A DNA stretch of 39,938 bases from Oxalobacteraceae bacterium (GTDB lineage: Bacteria > Pseudomonadota > Gammaproteobacteria > Burkholderiales > Burkholderiaceae_D), in NCBI GenBank assembly GCA_947464955.1, contig CANHZI010000018.1, forward strand, positions 1 to 39,938, given 5' to 3'. Below, piece after piece: positions 25,418 to 36,946 of the stretch; position 1 is the first letter of the stretch; each line of letters starts with the position of its first letter. A program made the position numbers and the translations under genes. The notes under the pieces are model-generated. The model was not told the origin of the DNA, did no database searches, and saw only the letters and a list, made by a program, of their open reading frames with translations.

Positions 25418-26143
25418 ATGCCACGATTTTATTGCGCACGACCACTTGATATTGGCACCACCATTGACTTACCCGAAGACATCGCTCACCACGTCTTCGT
25501 GCTACGCGTGCAAGTCGGCGATAAGATCGAACTCTTCAATGGCGAAGGCGGCGCCTACATTGCCATCGTGACAGAAATAGGAAAAAAACGTGCAATGGCT
25601 GAAGTGAAATTGCATCTCAGTGAAGAACGCGAATTAGCTTTCGGATTGAATCTGGCACAGGCGCTTCCAGAAGGCTCAAAAATGGATTGGATCATAGAAA
25701 AAGCTATCGAGCTCGGTGTCAATTCAATCCAACCGCTGGCTGCACAGCGTAGCGTCGTCAAACTCAATGCTGAGCGAGCTGACAAGAAACTTCGACATTG
25801 GCAAAGCATTATCACAGCCGCAAGTGAACAGTGTGGCAGAAACCGATTAGCGCATCTCTCCGACGTACTTGATGTACAAAAGTGGCTTTTGCAACAAGAC
25901 ATGCATAAGCGCATCTTACTCACACCGCGATCTGAACAATCGTTAGCGGATTGGGCGCGTCATCACCCCCCACAGGCTGTCACAGTGATGGTCGGCCCAG
26001 AAGGAGGTTTTTCGGAAGCAGAAGAAAATCTCGCTATCCAACATGGCGCATTAGCGCTAAGCATGGGGCCTAGAATTTTACGCACAGAAACAGCAGGCCT
26101 GAGCGCGATTACGATACTCAGTTCTGCTTGGGGGGGAATGTAA
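25418..26143 (+). CDS. rsmE: 16S rRNA m3U1498 methyltransferase RsmE
   Basis: A 241-residue SPOUT methyltransferase. The N-terminal PUA-like part begins MPRFYCARPLDI and contains HHVFVLRVQVGDKIELFNGEGG. The knotted C-terminal domain shows KMDWIIEKAIELGVNSIQPL, VMVGPEGGFSEAEE (AdoMet site) and LGPRILRTETAGL-type sequence (here MGPRILRTETAGLSAI). It methylates N3 of U1498 in 16S rRNA. ATG 25418 is the family start; an earlier in-frame codon at 25337 overlaps DUF350 and is unlikely. Proximity to the polyamine genes is probably incidental. Confidence 0.95.
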   Translation: MPRFYCARPLDIGTTIDLPEDIAHHVFVLRVQVGDKIELFNGEGGAYIAIVTEIGKKRAMAEVKLHLSEERELAFGLNLAQALPEGSKMDWIIEKAIELGVNSIQPLAAQRSVVKLNAERADKKLRHWQSIITAASEQCGRNRLAHLSDVLDVQKWLLQQDMHKRILLTPRSEQSLADWARHHPPQAVTVMVGPEGGFSEAEENLAIQHGALALSMGPRILRTETAGLSAITILSSAWGGM

Positions 26144-26308
26144 GGACTGGCCATTACAGCAAATAAGTTTGCACGAATTTAGTGCAAACAATGAAGTGCA
26201 TTACCCTAGGAAAACAAAAATCTTCCTTTGTTACGAATCGAAACAAATATTTGCCTGAACCTGTTGCATCTCCTTCATGGCCAAGCATGTAGTTTGCGCG
26301 GAGCTCGT

Positions 26309-26314
26309 TATAAT
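26309..26314 (+). promoter_or_regulatory. Candidate -10 for the DUF4214-cyclophilin gene
   Basis: A perfect TATAAT lies at 26309-26314, 48 bases before the GTG start. No convincing -35 is seen at 16-18 bases, so the assignment is tentative. The rest of the 218-base spacer from rsmE shows no gene. Confidence 0.4.
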
Positions 26315-26361
26315 GATGGATTAGCTATTTATTCAATCCACGCACATTTAACGGGTTCAAA

Positions 26362-27759
26362 GTGAAATTTATTAACACATCAAAAGTCATGTTCAGCGGC
26401 CTAATTTTAGGCCTTGGACTAGCATTAAGTGCTTGTGGCGGAAATTCCAACACAAACCAACAAGCCGCTTCGGTATCATTAATGAGCGGCCCACCGCCAG
26501 CAGCACCTGCAGACTCGGTAGCGAGCTTACCAGAGCCTCGAAACAACTACTCAATCAAACGAACAGCAACAACTTTCACGCTAACTAGTCGCGGCTTCGC
26601 AGGTGGTGTAACTACCCTGCTTCCAAACCAAACAACGGTTCAATTCTCTGACGTTTCCGTGAATTTACTGATTGGTGATAAATCCAAGACCATCCCAGCC
26701 GCGACCCTGAATAGCATTATTGAACTCTATATCGCTTTTTTTAACCGAGTTCCTGACGCAAACGGCCTCGCTTATTGGATAGACCAATCAAAAGCTGGCA
26801 TGTCCTCTGACACAATGGCTAATAATTTTTACGCCGCTGCCATCATTTATAGCAGTGTCACAAACTACTCAAGCACCATGAGTAATGCTGATTTCGTAAA
26901 AGTTATTTACAAGAATGTTCTTGGCCGTAACGAAGTCGATGCGCAAGGGCTTAATTATTGGACCGCCGCCTTAGAGAAGCCAGCCGGCACACCAGGTGCT
27001 GAAACAAGAGGTACTCTTATTCGCACCATCGTCGGCACAGCACACAATTTTAAAGGCGACCCACAATATGGATGGGTTGCAGATCTTTTAGATAACAAGG
27101 TTGCAGTGGGAACTTATTTCGCTGTGCAGCAAGGTCTCAATTATCTGACCGATGTCGATTCAATCACCAATGGGGTAGCGATTGCCGCAGCGGTAACACC
27201 GACCGATATCAACGCTGCAAAAAATCGCATTGGCGTTAATGATCCTACTTTCGATTTACGGATATCCGCTCCAGCGCCGCGTGTTTTGATGAAAACTTCG
27301 ATGGGCGATATCATCATCGAACTCAATCCAAGCAAAGCACCGATTACTTCAGCCAACTTCTTAAGATATGTAGACGTTGGTTTTTATTCAAATAAAATTT
27401 TCCATCGCGTAATTAGTAACTTTATGATTCAAGGCGGTGGATTCACTCCCGATTTCGTGCAAGCAAGCACCTATCCTCCAATTAAGTTAGAGGTGAATAC
27501 GGGGCTCAGCAATCTGCGGGGAACAATAGCAATGGCTCGTACAAACGTACTTGATTCTGCGACATCTCAATTTTTTATCAACGTGGTTGACAATGTCGGC
27601 TTAGATACCAATGCTGGCGGATATGCTGTGTTTGGTCAGGTCGTTTCGGGTATGGAAGTTGTCGACAAAATTAAAGGCGTCCCAACTTCAACCCGCGGTG
27701 CTTTTGCAGATGTTCCTGTTTCCACGATCACAATTCTGTCAGTCGAGAGAACGAACTAA
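26362..27759 (+). CDS. Lipoprotein with DUF4214 repeats fused to a cyclophilin-type PPIase
   Basis: A 465-residue exported protein starting at GTG 26362. The signal LGLGLALSAC gives lipid cysteine C25. Residues about 105-285 hold DUF4214 sequence: ELYIAFFNRVPDANGLAYWIDQ and a second unit VIYKNVLGRNEVDAQGLNYWT. Residues about 308-463 are a bacterial cyclophilin: VLMKTSMGDIIIELNPSKAP, FHRVISNFMIQGGGF, GTIAMART, SQFFINVVDN and YAVFGQVVSGMEVVDKI. It is predicted to be a periplasmic or outer-membrane prolyl isomerase for protein folding. DUF4214 is more often found in large secreted or S-layer-like proteins, so the fusion is unusual. A strong terminator follows. Confidence 0.88.
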   Translation: MKFINTSKVMFSGLILGLGLALSACGGNSNTNQQAASVSLMSGPPPAAPADSVASLPEPRNNYSIKRTATTFTLTSRGFAGGVTTLLPNQTTVQFSDVSVNLLIGDKSKTIPAATLNSIIELYIAFFNRVPDANGLAYWIDQSKAGMSSDTMANNFYAAAIIYSSVTNYSSTMSNADFVKVIYKNVLGRNEVDAQGLNYWTAALEKPAGTPGAETRGTLIRTIVGTAHNFKGDPQYGWVADLLDNKVAVGTYFAVQQGLNYLTDVDSITNGVAIAAAVTPTDINAAKNRIGVNDPTFDLRISAPAPRVLMKTSMGDIIIELNPSKAPITSANFLRYVDVGFYSNKIFHRVISNFMIQGGGFTPDFVQASTYPPIKLEVNTGLSNLRGTIAMARTNVLDSATSQFFINVVDNVGLDTNAGGYAVFGQVVSGMEVVDKIKGVPTSTRGAFADVPVSTITILSVERTN

Positions 27760-27782
27760 AGCTCAACAGCTACTAATATTCC

Positions 27783-27813
27783 AAAAAAAGAGGGAGCGGC
27801 TGCTCCCTCTTTT
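27783..27813. terminator. Rho-independent terminator after the cyclophilin gene
   Basis: AAAGAGGGAGC (27787-27797) pairs perfectly with GCTCCCTCTTT (27802-27812) around a four-base GGCT loop, with A-rich sequence before and T after. It lies 27 bases after the stop and is a textbook structure. Confidence 0.95.
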
Positions 27814-27939
27814 GCTTCGCATTAGCGGTAACTGTCAAATTTGCCCAATACCGGTACAGATAGTTTGATACACTTCAACTATTCTTCTAGTAGATTATTG
27901 CTTAGGCTCGGCTACTAAACACCTCAAAATCCACACATC

Positions 27940-29091
27940 ATGACAAATTCCGAGCCCGACATCTTCTGGACAGAGGCAAATGAAACGCGCTCAGCCATCT
28001 GGCATTCTGAAAATGGCACTCCGGCGCCAAAGAAGATTCAACTGATAAACGATACCCTGAACGCCGATCAAGCCTACAAGCTTGCATGCGAGGGTACCGC
28101 CCTGCTCTGGAGTGGCGACTACCATAATGCAAAGCAACTCCTACAGGCATTGAATCGAAGAGTTGAACATAAAAAGTCAAAAAAAACTTCGAATACACAA
28201 TCGAGCGCGAATGAAAATGAGACCGCCCAGGTCTTTCATTTGCACCGCAAAGAGCAAGTTCATAAGGCGCGCATACTGGGTATGTTGCTCGTCCGACTTG
28301 AAGCAGATCTTTCACTGCCACTGCGTCGTGCTCCCGATGTGAAAGAAGCCTGTCACGAAGCCTATGGTCTGCAAAGCCACTCTATCGTAATCAGTCTCAG
28401 AGAACTTTTGGGTGTAATTGGTGCTCATGAGTGGCGAAAAAATGGTATCGAAATTCCTGCGCTGGGCAAAAAAATTCATCCGCACTATGGCGTATTTTCT
28501 CCTTTACGGGGTGAGTACTTAGACCTAATTGCCAAAGCACCTTTGCCAAGTACCGAACTCGCTTTCGACATAGGGACCGGAACTGGCGTGATCGCCGCTC
28601 TATTGGCAAAGCGAGGAATCAAAAAAGTTATTGCGACCGATATCGATGCACGCGCTATCCAATGCGCTCGCCAGAATATCGAGCAACTACACTTAAGTGA
28701 GCAAATCGAGCTGCGCCAGCAAGACTTATTTCCGGAAGGCTTGGCACCATTAATTGTCTGCAATCCTCCATGGCTTCCAGCGAAACCGAGTTCTTCAGTT
28801 GAATATGCTGTTTACGACCCTGACAGCAAAATGCTCAAAAGTTTTTTGAATGGGGTCGTTGCACATCTAAGCCCGAATGGAGAAGCTTGGCTCATCATGT
28901 CCGATTTTGCAGAACATCTAGGACTAAGAAGCAAAGATCAGTTCTGGCAATGGATAGACGCTGCGGGCTTGCAGGTCATCGGCAAACTCGACATACGACC
29001 TCGGCATTCCAAAGTCGGCGACGAAAATGATCCACTCTACAGAGCAAGAACCGCAGAAATCACTTCACTATGGCGCTTGCGTCAGAAGTAA
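27940..29091 (+). CDS. Class I AdoMet-dependent methyltransferase with NPPW motif
   Basis: A 383-residue methyltransferase. The N-terminal 190 residues are not recognised and include a Lys/Ser/Asn-rich linker (about 70-90). The catalytic domain has ELAFDIGTGTGVIAALLAKRG (AdoMet motif I), VIATDIDARAIQCARQNI (motif II with acidic D) and LIVCNPPWLPA. The NPPW tetrad marks N-methylation of an amide or a base, as in HemK/PrmC, RsmC or RlmG types. The target here is unknown. It has its own leader after the preceding terminator and is followed by a terminator shared with the convergent protease gene. Confidence 0.82.
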   Translation: MTNSEPDIFWTEANETRSAIWHSENGTPAPKKIQLINDTLNADQAYKLACEGTALLWSGDYHNAKQLLQALNRRVEHKKSKKTSNTQSSANENETAQVFHLHRKEQVHKARILGMLLVRLEADLSLPLRRAPDVKEACHEAYGLQSHSIVISLRELLGVIGAHEWRKNGIEIPALGKKIHPHYGVFSPLRGEYLDLIAKAPLPSTELAFDIGTGTGVIAALLAKRGIKKVIATDIDARAIQCARQNIEQLHLSEQIELRQQDLFPEGLAPLIVCNPPWLPAKPSSSVEYAVYDPDSKMLKSFLNGVVAHLSPNGEAWLIMSDFAEHLGLRSKDQFWQWIDAAGLQVIGKLDIRPRHSKVGDENDPLYRARTAEITSLWRLRQK

Positions 29092-29196
29092 GCATCAGAA
29101 TTCGTGTTCGACAAAGCAAGCCAACTCAGTTATTCCATATGATCTCAAACAATCAGTGCGATCGAGTATTGGCAATCTAGTTCAGCCACCAAGGCA

Positions 29197-29234
29197 TAAA
29201 AAAAGAGCCGTCAAAATTTCGACGACTCTTTTCT
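29197..29234. terminator. Terminator between convergent methyltransferase and protease genes
   Basis: AAAAGAG-C-CGTC (29201-29212) pairs with GACG-A-CTCTTTT (29221-29232), an 11-bp stem with one C/A mismatch and an 8-base loop. A and T runs flank it on both sides, so it can work in both directions. Confidence 0.8.
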
Positions 29235-29289
29235 TGTGAGATGCCACTTCAAAACTCAAAGTGGCAATCTTCCTTCAGTTACCGCACAA

Positions 29290-32013
<2,724 letters not shown>

Positions 32014-32047
32014 ACGAAAAAAAACCGCAAACGAATTTGCGGTTTGT
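32014..32047 (-). terminator. Terminator of maeB
   Basis: On the minus strand AAACCGCAAA (32045-32036) pairs perfectly with TTTGCGGTTT (32031-32022) around a four-base TTCG loop and runs into eight T. TTCG is an especially stable tetraloop. It lies about 20 bases after the maeB stop. Confidence 0.93.
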
Positions 32048-32064
32048 TCTAAGCTAAAGTTTGA

Positions 32065-34374
32065 TTAACGCTGCGCCACCGCATCAACCACACACAGTGC
32101 AGTCATATTCACGATGCGACGAACCGTTGCCGATGGCGTCAATATGTGAACTGGCTTCGCGCAACCCAAGAGAATAGGCCCAATTGCAATATTGTTTCCA
32201 GCCGCCGTTTTTAGCAAATTGTAAGCAATATTCGCCGCGTCGATGTTTGGCATCACCAACAAATTTGCATCGCCTTTCAAAGTCGAAAATGGCATGGTCT
32301 TCTCACGGAAATCACTATCGAGTGCAGTATCGCCATGCATTTCGCCATCAATCTCAAGCTCGGGCGCATCACGTCGAATGATTTCCAAGGCTGCACGCAT
32401 CTTCTTCGCAGAATCGCTATTTGCTGATCCAAAATTAGAATGGGAGAGCAATGCCGCTTTCGGAGCCAAACCAAAACGACGCATTTCTTCAGCCGCTAAA
32501 ATTGTGATTTCCGCGACCTGCTCGGCACTTGGATTCTCGTTGATATGGGTATCTACCAAGACCAACTGACGATCCGGCAACACCAGCCCGTTCATCGCCG
32601 CATACACATTGACGCCTGGACGTTTTCCTAAAACTTGGTTGACATAGAACAGATGCAGACTACCAATCCCAAAAGTTCCGCAAATCATGCCATCAGCATC
32701 GCCTTTGTGGACCATCATGGATCCAATCAAAGTATGACGACGACGCATTTCCAGCTTCGCATATTGCTCTGTGATGCCCTGACGGCAAGTCATCTGGTGA
32801 TACGTTTGCCAATAATCACGATAACGTGGATCCATCTCTGGATTGATCATTTCGAAGTCAACACCTGCACGCAAACGCAGGCCAAATTTCTGAATACGTT
32901 GTTCCAAGATATGTGGACGACCGACCAGAATTGGGCGTGCCAAGTTTTCGTCGACGACCACTTGTACTGCACGCAAAACACGCTCTTCTTCACCTTCTGC
33001 ATAGACGATACGTTTGCGTTCCAATGGTGCTTTCTTCGCAATTTGGAATAGCGGCTTCATAAAGGTACCGCTGTGGTAAACGAATTGTTGCAAACGGTCG
33101 ATATACGCTTGCATATCTTGAATCGGACGTGCTGCCACACCACATTCTTCCGCCGCACGTGCCACTGCCGGGGCAATCTTGATCATCAAACGTGGATCAA
33201 AAGGCTTAGGAATTAAATACTCAGGGCCAAACGATAAATTTGAAATTCCATACGCAGACGCGACGACATCAGACTGTTCAGCCTGCGCCAAATCGGCGAT
33301 TGCATGCACCACCGCAATTTCCATTTCACGCGTGATCGTCGTCGCGCCGGAATCCAATGCACCACGGAAAATATAGGGGAAACACAAAACATTATTGACT
33401 TGATTCGGGAAGTCAGAACGGCCCGTTGCCATCACCGCATCATCACGTACCGCTTTGACTTCTTCCGGCAAGATTTCTGGTGTTGGATTCGCCAAGGCCA
33501 AAATCAAAGGCTTCGCCGCCATGGACTTCACCATATCGGGTTTAAGCACGCCACCTGCAGATAAACCCAAGAAAATATCGGCACCATCGATCACTTCGCG
33601 CAATGTTCGAGCACTTGTCTCTTGCGCAAAACGCTCTTTGTCTTGGTCCATCAATTCGGTTCGGCCTTTGTACACAACCCCTGCTAAGTCTGTGACAAAA
33701 ATATTCTCAATCGGAAAACCCAAATCAACAATGAGATCCAAACATGCTAATGCTGCGGCACCCGCACCAGATACTGCTAACTTACAGTTCTTAATGTCTT
33801 TGCCGACAACTTTCAAGCCATTCAAGATTGCCGCACCGACGATAATCGCCGTGCCATGTTGGTCATCATGGAACACAGGAATCTTCATTCGTTCACGTAA
33901 TTTACGCTCGATGTAGAAGCATTCAGGTGCTTTGATATCTTCCAAATTGATGCCGCCAAAGGTTGGCTCTAATGCCGCGATGACATCCACCAATTTGTCA
34001 GGGTCAGACTCATTGATTTCAATATCAAAAACGTCGATACCCGCAAACTTTTTAAATAAGACGCCCTTACCTTCCATCACCGGTTTCGATGCCAGCGGCC
34101 CAATATTTCCCAAGCCGAGTACCGCAGTCCCATTGGTAATCACGCCCACTAAGTTGCCGCGTGCTGTGTATTTAAATGCTGCAGCGGGATCAGCCACAAT
34201 CTCTTCACAGGGAGAAGCAACCCCCGGCGAATAAGCCAAGGCCAAGTCGCGTTGATTAGTTAGCTGTTTGGTTGGGGTAACACTAATTTTGCCTGGTGTC
34301 GGAAACTCATGATATTCCAATGCGGCTTGGCGTAATTGTTGTCGAAGTAATTCTTTTTGTTCTGGCGAATCCAT
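32065..34374 (-). CDS. maeB: NADP-dependent malic enzyme with phosphotransacetylase-like C-terminus
   Basis: A 769-residue MaeB-type enzyme that converts malate to pyruvate and CO2, giving NADPH. The malic domain shows [16 protein letters not shown] (44-59), [19 protein letters not shown] and [13 protein letters not shown]. The NAD(P)-binding domain shows [17 protein letters not shown]. From about residue 430 a phosphate acetyltransferase-like domain follows ([50 protein letters not shown]); in E. coli this part is regulatory and lacks Pta activity. Length is typical. It stands alone, with a strong terminator and an upstream region containing a perfect 9-bp dyad. Confidence 0.95.
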   Translation of the reverse strand: MDSPEQKELLRQQLRQAALEYHEFPTPGKISVTPTKQLTNQRDLALAYSPGVASPCEEIVADPAAAFKYTARGNLVGVITNGTAVLGLGNIGPLASKPVMEGKGVLFKKFAGIDVFDIEINESDPDKLVDVIAALEPTFGGINLEDIKAPECFYIERKLRERMKIPVFHDDQHGTAIIVGAAILNGLKVVGKDIKNCKLAVSGAGAAALACLDLIVDLGFPIENIFVTDLAGVVYKGRTELMDQDKERFAQETSARTLREVIDGADIFLGLSAGGVLKPDMVKSMAAKPLILALANPTPEILPEEVKAVRDDAVMATGRSDFPNQVNNVLCFPYIFRGALDSGATTITREMEIAVVHAIADLAQAEQSDVVASAYGISNLSFGPEYLIPKPFDPRLMIKIAPAVARAAEECGVAARPIQDMQAYIDRLQQFVYHSGTFMKPLFQIAKKAPLERKRIVYAEGEEERVLRAVQVVVDENLARPILVGRPHILEQRIQKFGLRLRAGVDFEMINPEMDPRYRDYWQTYHQMTCRQGITEQYAKLEMRRRHTLIGSMMVHKGDADGMICGTFGIGSLHLFYVNQVLGKRPGVNVYAAMNGLVLPDRQLVLVDTHINENPSAEQVAEITILAAEEMRRFGLAPKAALLSHSNFGSANSDSAKKMRAALEIIRRDAPELEIDGEMHGDTALDSDFREKTMPFSTLKGDANLLVMPNIDAANIAYNLLKTAAGNNIAIGPILLGCAKPVHILTPSATVRRIVNMTALCVVDAVAQR

Positions 34375-34457
34375 GTGGGGCTGTCCTTTGTTCTAACGAA
34401 TGGGTGCAGGTGCGATAGGAAGTTGGTCTCTATGGTTGGTAGGTTTCACATTATCGC

Positions 34458-34478
34458 AGAGGTTGTACGACAACCTCT
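34458..34478. promoter_or_regulatory. Perfect 9-bp inverted repeat upstream of maeB
   Basis: AGAGGTTGT-ACG-ACAACCTCT is a perfect 21-base dyad with a 3-base centre. It lies 84 bases upstream of the maeB ATG and about 140 bases upstream of the rubrerythrin promoter. There is no T-tract in either direction, so it is not a terminator. The TTGT-N3-ACAA core resembles dimeric repressor operators such as GntR-family sites, but I cannot name the regulator. The 411-base spacer 34375-34785 otherwise holds only the rubrerythrin promoter elements. Confidence 0.55.
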
Positions 34479-34615
34479 ATTATGGCGCTTGTGGCACTTT
34501 TGCGTAAGCCTTCGGTGGCTTGATTCTAGCAGACAGGCAACTTTTGCTTCATACGTATTTATACGGGTTTCATGATTTTTTTGCATAACGATGCCTCATA
34601 TGACCGCGAAACACA

Positions 34616-34635
34616 TTGAAATAGTTCAAGGCTAT
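34616..34635 (+). promoter_or_regulatory. Overlapping FNR/CRP-family dyad and OxyR-like half site
   Basis: TTGAA-ATAG-TTCAA (34616-34629) is a perfect dyad with the TTGA-N6-TCAA core of FNR/CRP-family sites. Overlapping it, ATAG-N7-CTAT (34621-34635) matches half of an OxyR site; the second half, expected at 34643-34657, is poor. With the promoter proposed at 34658-34686, the dyad centre is near -70, a class I FNR distance. Either reading suits a peroxide-reducing operon; the symmetric FNR-type reading is stronger. Confidence 0.45.
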
Positions 34636-34657
34636 CGAATTAATAAAATCAATTGTT

Positions 34658-34686
34658 TTTACTTATCAATAGATTTCACCTAAGAT
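34658..34686 (+). promoter_or_regulatory. Candidate sigma-70 promoter of the rubrerythrin operon
   Basis: TTTACT (34658-34663) and TAAGAT (34681-34686) are 17 bases apart, the optimal spacing, with 4 of 6 matches in the -35 and 5 of 6 in the -10. The predicted start near 34693 leaves a leader of about 93 bases before the rubrerythrin ATG. Confidence 0.45.
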
Positions 34687-34785
34687 TCTCTCCAAGCAAG
34701 CAGCATTTTTCGCAAGTAAATGCTGTTGCAAACAAGTAGCTTATACCGAGCGCCTTTTTGCCTCTTTACTTTACTGGAGTCCACC

Positions 34786-35256
34786 ATGAAAAACCCATCC
34801 GTTACGATTCAAAACCTGGAAGCTGCATTTGCTGGCGAATCCATGGCACATATTAAATATCGCTACTTCGCGAAACTCGCGCGCGCTGCTGGTGCAGAGG
34901 AAATCGCGCTGGCCTTTGAAGCGACTGCTGAACAAGAAGTCATGCATGCTTTCGGCCATTTAGATTTGTTGTATCCCAAAGCAGAGTTGACCCCGCAACG
35001 AGCTTTAGAAATCGCCATTGAAGGCGAAACCTATGAATACACAGAAATGTATCCAAAGTTTCGTCATCTGGCAGTTGAAGAAGGCAACCATGCCGCTGTC
35101 GCTGAATATGATGAACAAATTGCTGAGTCCAGAGAACATGCGGAACAATTTAAGCGCACCTTAGAGATCGCAGCCAAACGTTTCGCGGCTTTGGCAAAAG
35201 TAGAAGAACGTCATGCCAAGCACTACCAAGATGTGTTGGATGCCAACCGCGCTTAA
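34786..35256 (+). CDS. Rubrerythrin (diiron domain only)
   Basis: A 156-residue rubrerythrin that reduces hydrogen peroxide at a diiron site. Ligand motifs are present in both helix pairs: AFAGESMAHIKYRYFA, ATAEQEVMHAFGH, GETYEYTEMYPKF and DEQIAESREHAEQF. The C-terminal rubredoxin-like FeS4 domain of classical rubrerythrins is reduced to a remnant without CxxC pairs, so electrons must come from a separate protein. That protein, a rubredoxin, is encoded 71 bases downstream, with its reductase next. A GGAG site precedes ATG 34786; the frame continues upstream to 34720 but the family start is here. Confidence 0.93.
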   Translation: MKNPSVTIQNLEAAFAGESMAHIKYRYFAKLARAAGAEEIALAFEATAEQEVMHAFGHLDLLYPKAELTPQRALEIAIEGETYEYTEMYPKFRHLAVEEGNHAAVAEYDEQIAESREHAEQFKRTLEIAAKRFAALAKVEERHAKHYQDVLDANRA

Positions 35257-35327
35257 GACTTAGCTGCAATCGAACAAACAACTACATCTTTCGCTAATTC
35301 AAACCTCGTACTTTAAATGGAGCAATC

Positions 35328-35492
35328 ATGAAAACCTATCAATGTATCGTCTGTGGCTTTATCTATGAACAGGCACTGGGACTTCCTGCCGAGGGAATCG
35401 CTCCTGGCACAGCATGGGAAGATGTACCTGAAACTTGGAGTTGCCCAGATTGTGGCGTTGCAAAAGCGGATTTCGAGATGGTCGAAATCTAA
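35328..35492 (+). CDS. Rubredoxin
   Basis: A 54-residue rubredoxin, [18 protein letters not shown] with the second half [18 protein letters not shown]. The two C-x-x-C-G pairs (C6, C9 and C39, C42) bind one iron. [12 protein letters not shown] is the typical middle. A GGAG site precedes the ATG. It is the one-electron carrier between the reductase downstream and the rubrerythrin upstream. Length is normal for the family. Confidence 0.96.
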   Translation: MKTYQCIVCGFIYEQALGLPAEGIAPGTAWEDVPETWSCPDCGVAKADFEMVEI

Positions 35493-35541
35493 CTTCATCC
35501 GCGATCATCAAGTATTCCAAATTCTAAACTGAAAGAGAAAA

Positions 35542-36732
35542 ATGAAACCCATCATCATTATTGGCAGTGGCATGGCAGGCATCAGTGTAGCGCGTGAGTA
35601 CCGCAAGCTCGATAGCGATACACCAATCATGATCGTCACCAATGATGAAGGTGGTTTCTATGCGAAACCTAATTTATCCAATGCGTTTGCCCAGCAAAAA
35701 CTGGCTGCCCAACTCAAATCACAAAGCGCCAGCCAACTTGCAGAGCAACTCAAGCTCAATGTCTTGCAACATACGAAGCTCATTGCGATCGACAGCGAGA
35801 GACAATCAATTACAACATCAATAGGCAGCTTTGAATACCATCGCTTGGTGCTCGCACTTGGTGCTGAGGCGATCAAGCTGCCGATCGCTGGCAACGCTCA
35901 AGATCAAATCCTATCGATCAATCATCTCGACGACTACGCAAAATTTCGTGAACAACTCGGTGCAGTCGTAGACAAGAACGGCAAAGCACGAATTGCGATT
36001 CTGGGAGCAGGTCTCATCGGATGTGAATTCGCTGATGATCTGATAGGGGCAGGTTTCGAGGTCCATCTCATCGATCCTAGTCCCCTTCCCTTGGCTGCCT
36101 TACTTCCAGAACCAATATCGACACAGCTACAAATTGCACTTGAGAGTCAAGGCGTGCACATGCATCTTGGCACCACCGCGGCACATATAGACTCAATTAA
36201 CAATCGCTTTCAACTACAACTGCAAAACGGTGAAACCATAGAAAGCGACATCGTTCTCTCGGCTATCGGCTTACGTCCCCAAACGCAGATCGCTAGGCAA
36301 TGCGCGCCACAAGCAATCGCGGTCGATCGCGGGATCGTGGTTAATCGTTTTGGTGAAACCAGCGTCAAGAACATCTTCGCCCTGGGCGATTGTGCTCAAT
36401 ACTTACTCAACCATGATGGCACCAGCGCGGTGTTGCCTTACATCGCGCCGATCTTAACCGCAGCAAGAGCAATCGCCAAAACTCTTCTCGGTGATCCGAG
36501 TGAGATCGAGATTCAAGCGTCTCCTGTCATCGTAAAGACACCTAGCTGCCCAATCGCGCTCATCGCTCCCTCCGTTGCAGAACGAAATAGTGGCAATTGG
36601 AGCTATGAGTTGAGTCCTGAGCAAATTCATATCAGTCGCTTTCACAATTCTGCAGGCAAACTACGCGGTTTTGCAATCACACCACAAGACGCAAAGCTGC
36701 GCACAGCACTGACTAAAGAGATCTCCACATAA
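35542..36732 (+). CDS. NAD(P)H:rubredoxin reductase
   Basis: A 396-residue FAD-dependent pyridine nucleotide-disulfide-type oxidoreductase. It has the FAD Rossmann motif IIIIGSGMAGISVAREY (4-20), the NAD(P)H motif IAILGAGLIGCEFADDLIGAG (about 153-173) and FALGDCAQY for FAD. There is no redox-active CxxC near the FAD site, as expected for rubredoxin reductases. The C-terminal IVKTPSCPIALIAP resembles the RubB/AlkT type. It starts 49 bases after rubredoxin and completes the chain NAD(P)H to reductase to rubredoxin to rubrerythrin to peroxide. A GAAAGAG site precedes the ATG. A terminator-like hairpin lies about 60 bases after the stop. Confidence 0.92.
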   Translation: MKPIIIIGSGMAGISVAREYRKLDSDTPIMIVTNDEGGFYAKPNLSNAFAQQKLAAQLKSQSASQLAEQLKLNVLQHTKLIAIDSERQSITTSIGSFEYHRLVLALGAEAIKLPIAGNAQDQILSINHLDDYAKFREQLGAVVDKNGKARIAILGAGLIGCEFADDLIGAGFEVHLIDPSPLPLAALLPEPISTQLQIALESQGVHMHLGTTAAHIDSINNRFQLQLQNGETIESDIVLSAIGLRPQTQIARQCAPQAIAVDRGIVVNRFGETSVKNIFALGDCAQYLLNHDGTSAVLPYIAPILTAARAIAKTLLGDPSEIEIQASPVIVKTPSCPIALIAPSVAERNSGNWSYELSPEQIHISRFHNSAGKLRGFAITPQDAKLRTALTKEIST

Positions 36733-36790
36733 GCAAGCAGATTTACACGTAAATTTTGCAAGAAAAGTGAATTGATAATGAATTACAACA

Positions 36791-36826
36791 CTCTCTGATT
36801 TGTATCAGTGCCAGAGACTGTTTTTT
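36791..36826 (+). terminator. Probable terminator of the rubrerythrin operon
   Basis: TCTCTG (36792-36797) pairs with CAGAGA (36812-36817), with a further A-T pair beyond one mismatch, and is followed by CTG and six T. The 14-base loop makes it weaker than the other terminators in the window. A second small hairpin, CGGGC-AC-GCCCG, lies near 36873-36884. Confidence 0.55.
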
Positions 36827-36905
36827 GTTTGCCTATTTCCCTCATTTCCAGTATTTTTTCGGAAACTAAAAATTCGGGCACGCCCGTTCTAAAAAAATAT
36901 AAAGT

Positions 36906-36930
36906 CGGTACAGTGAGATCCACTGTACTG
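36906..36930. promoter_or_regulatory. Perfect dyad before the small ORF and DUF6882-like gene
   Basis: GTACAGTG-AGATC-CACTGTAC (36908-36928) is a perfect 8-bp inverted repeat, extendable by a G-T and a C-G pair. There is no T-tract. It ends 16 bases before the small ORF's ATG and just upstream of its SD, so it may be an operator or a hairpin in the leader RNA that affects translation. Confidence 0.5.
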
Positions 36931-36946
36931 ATCTTGAGGGAATTCC

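Noticed and set aside
34621-34657. Full OxyR tetramer site
   Set aside because: Only the first ATAG-N7-CTAT half is good; the second half matches about 5 of 10 positions, so it is kept only as part of an overlapping-site observation.
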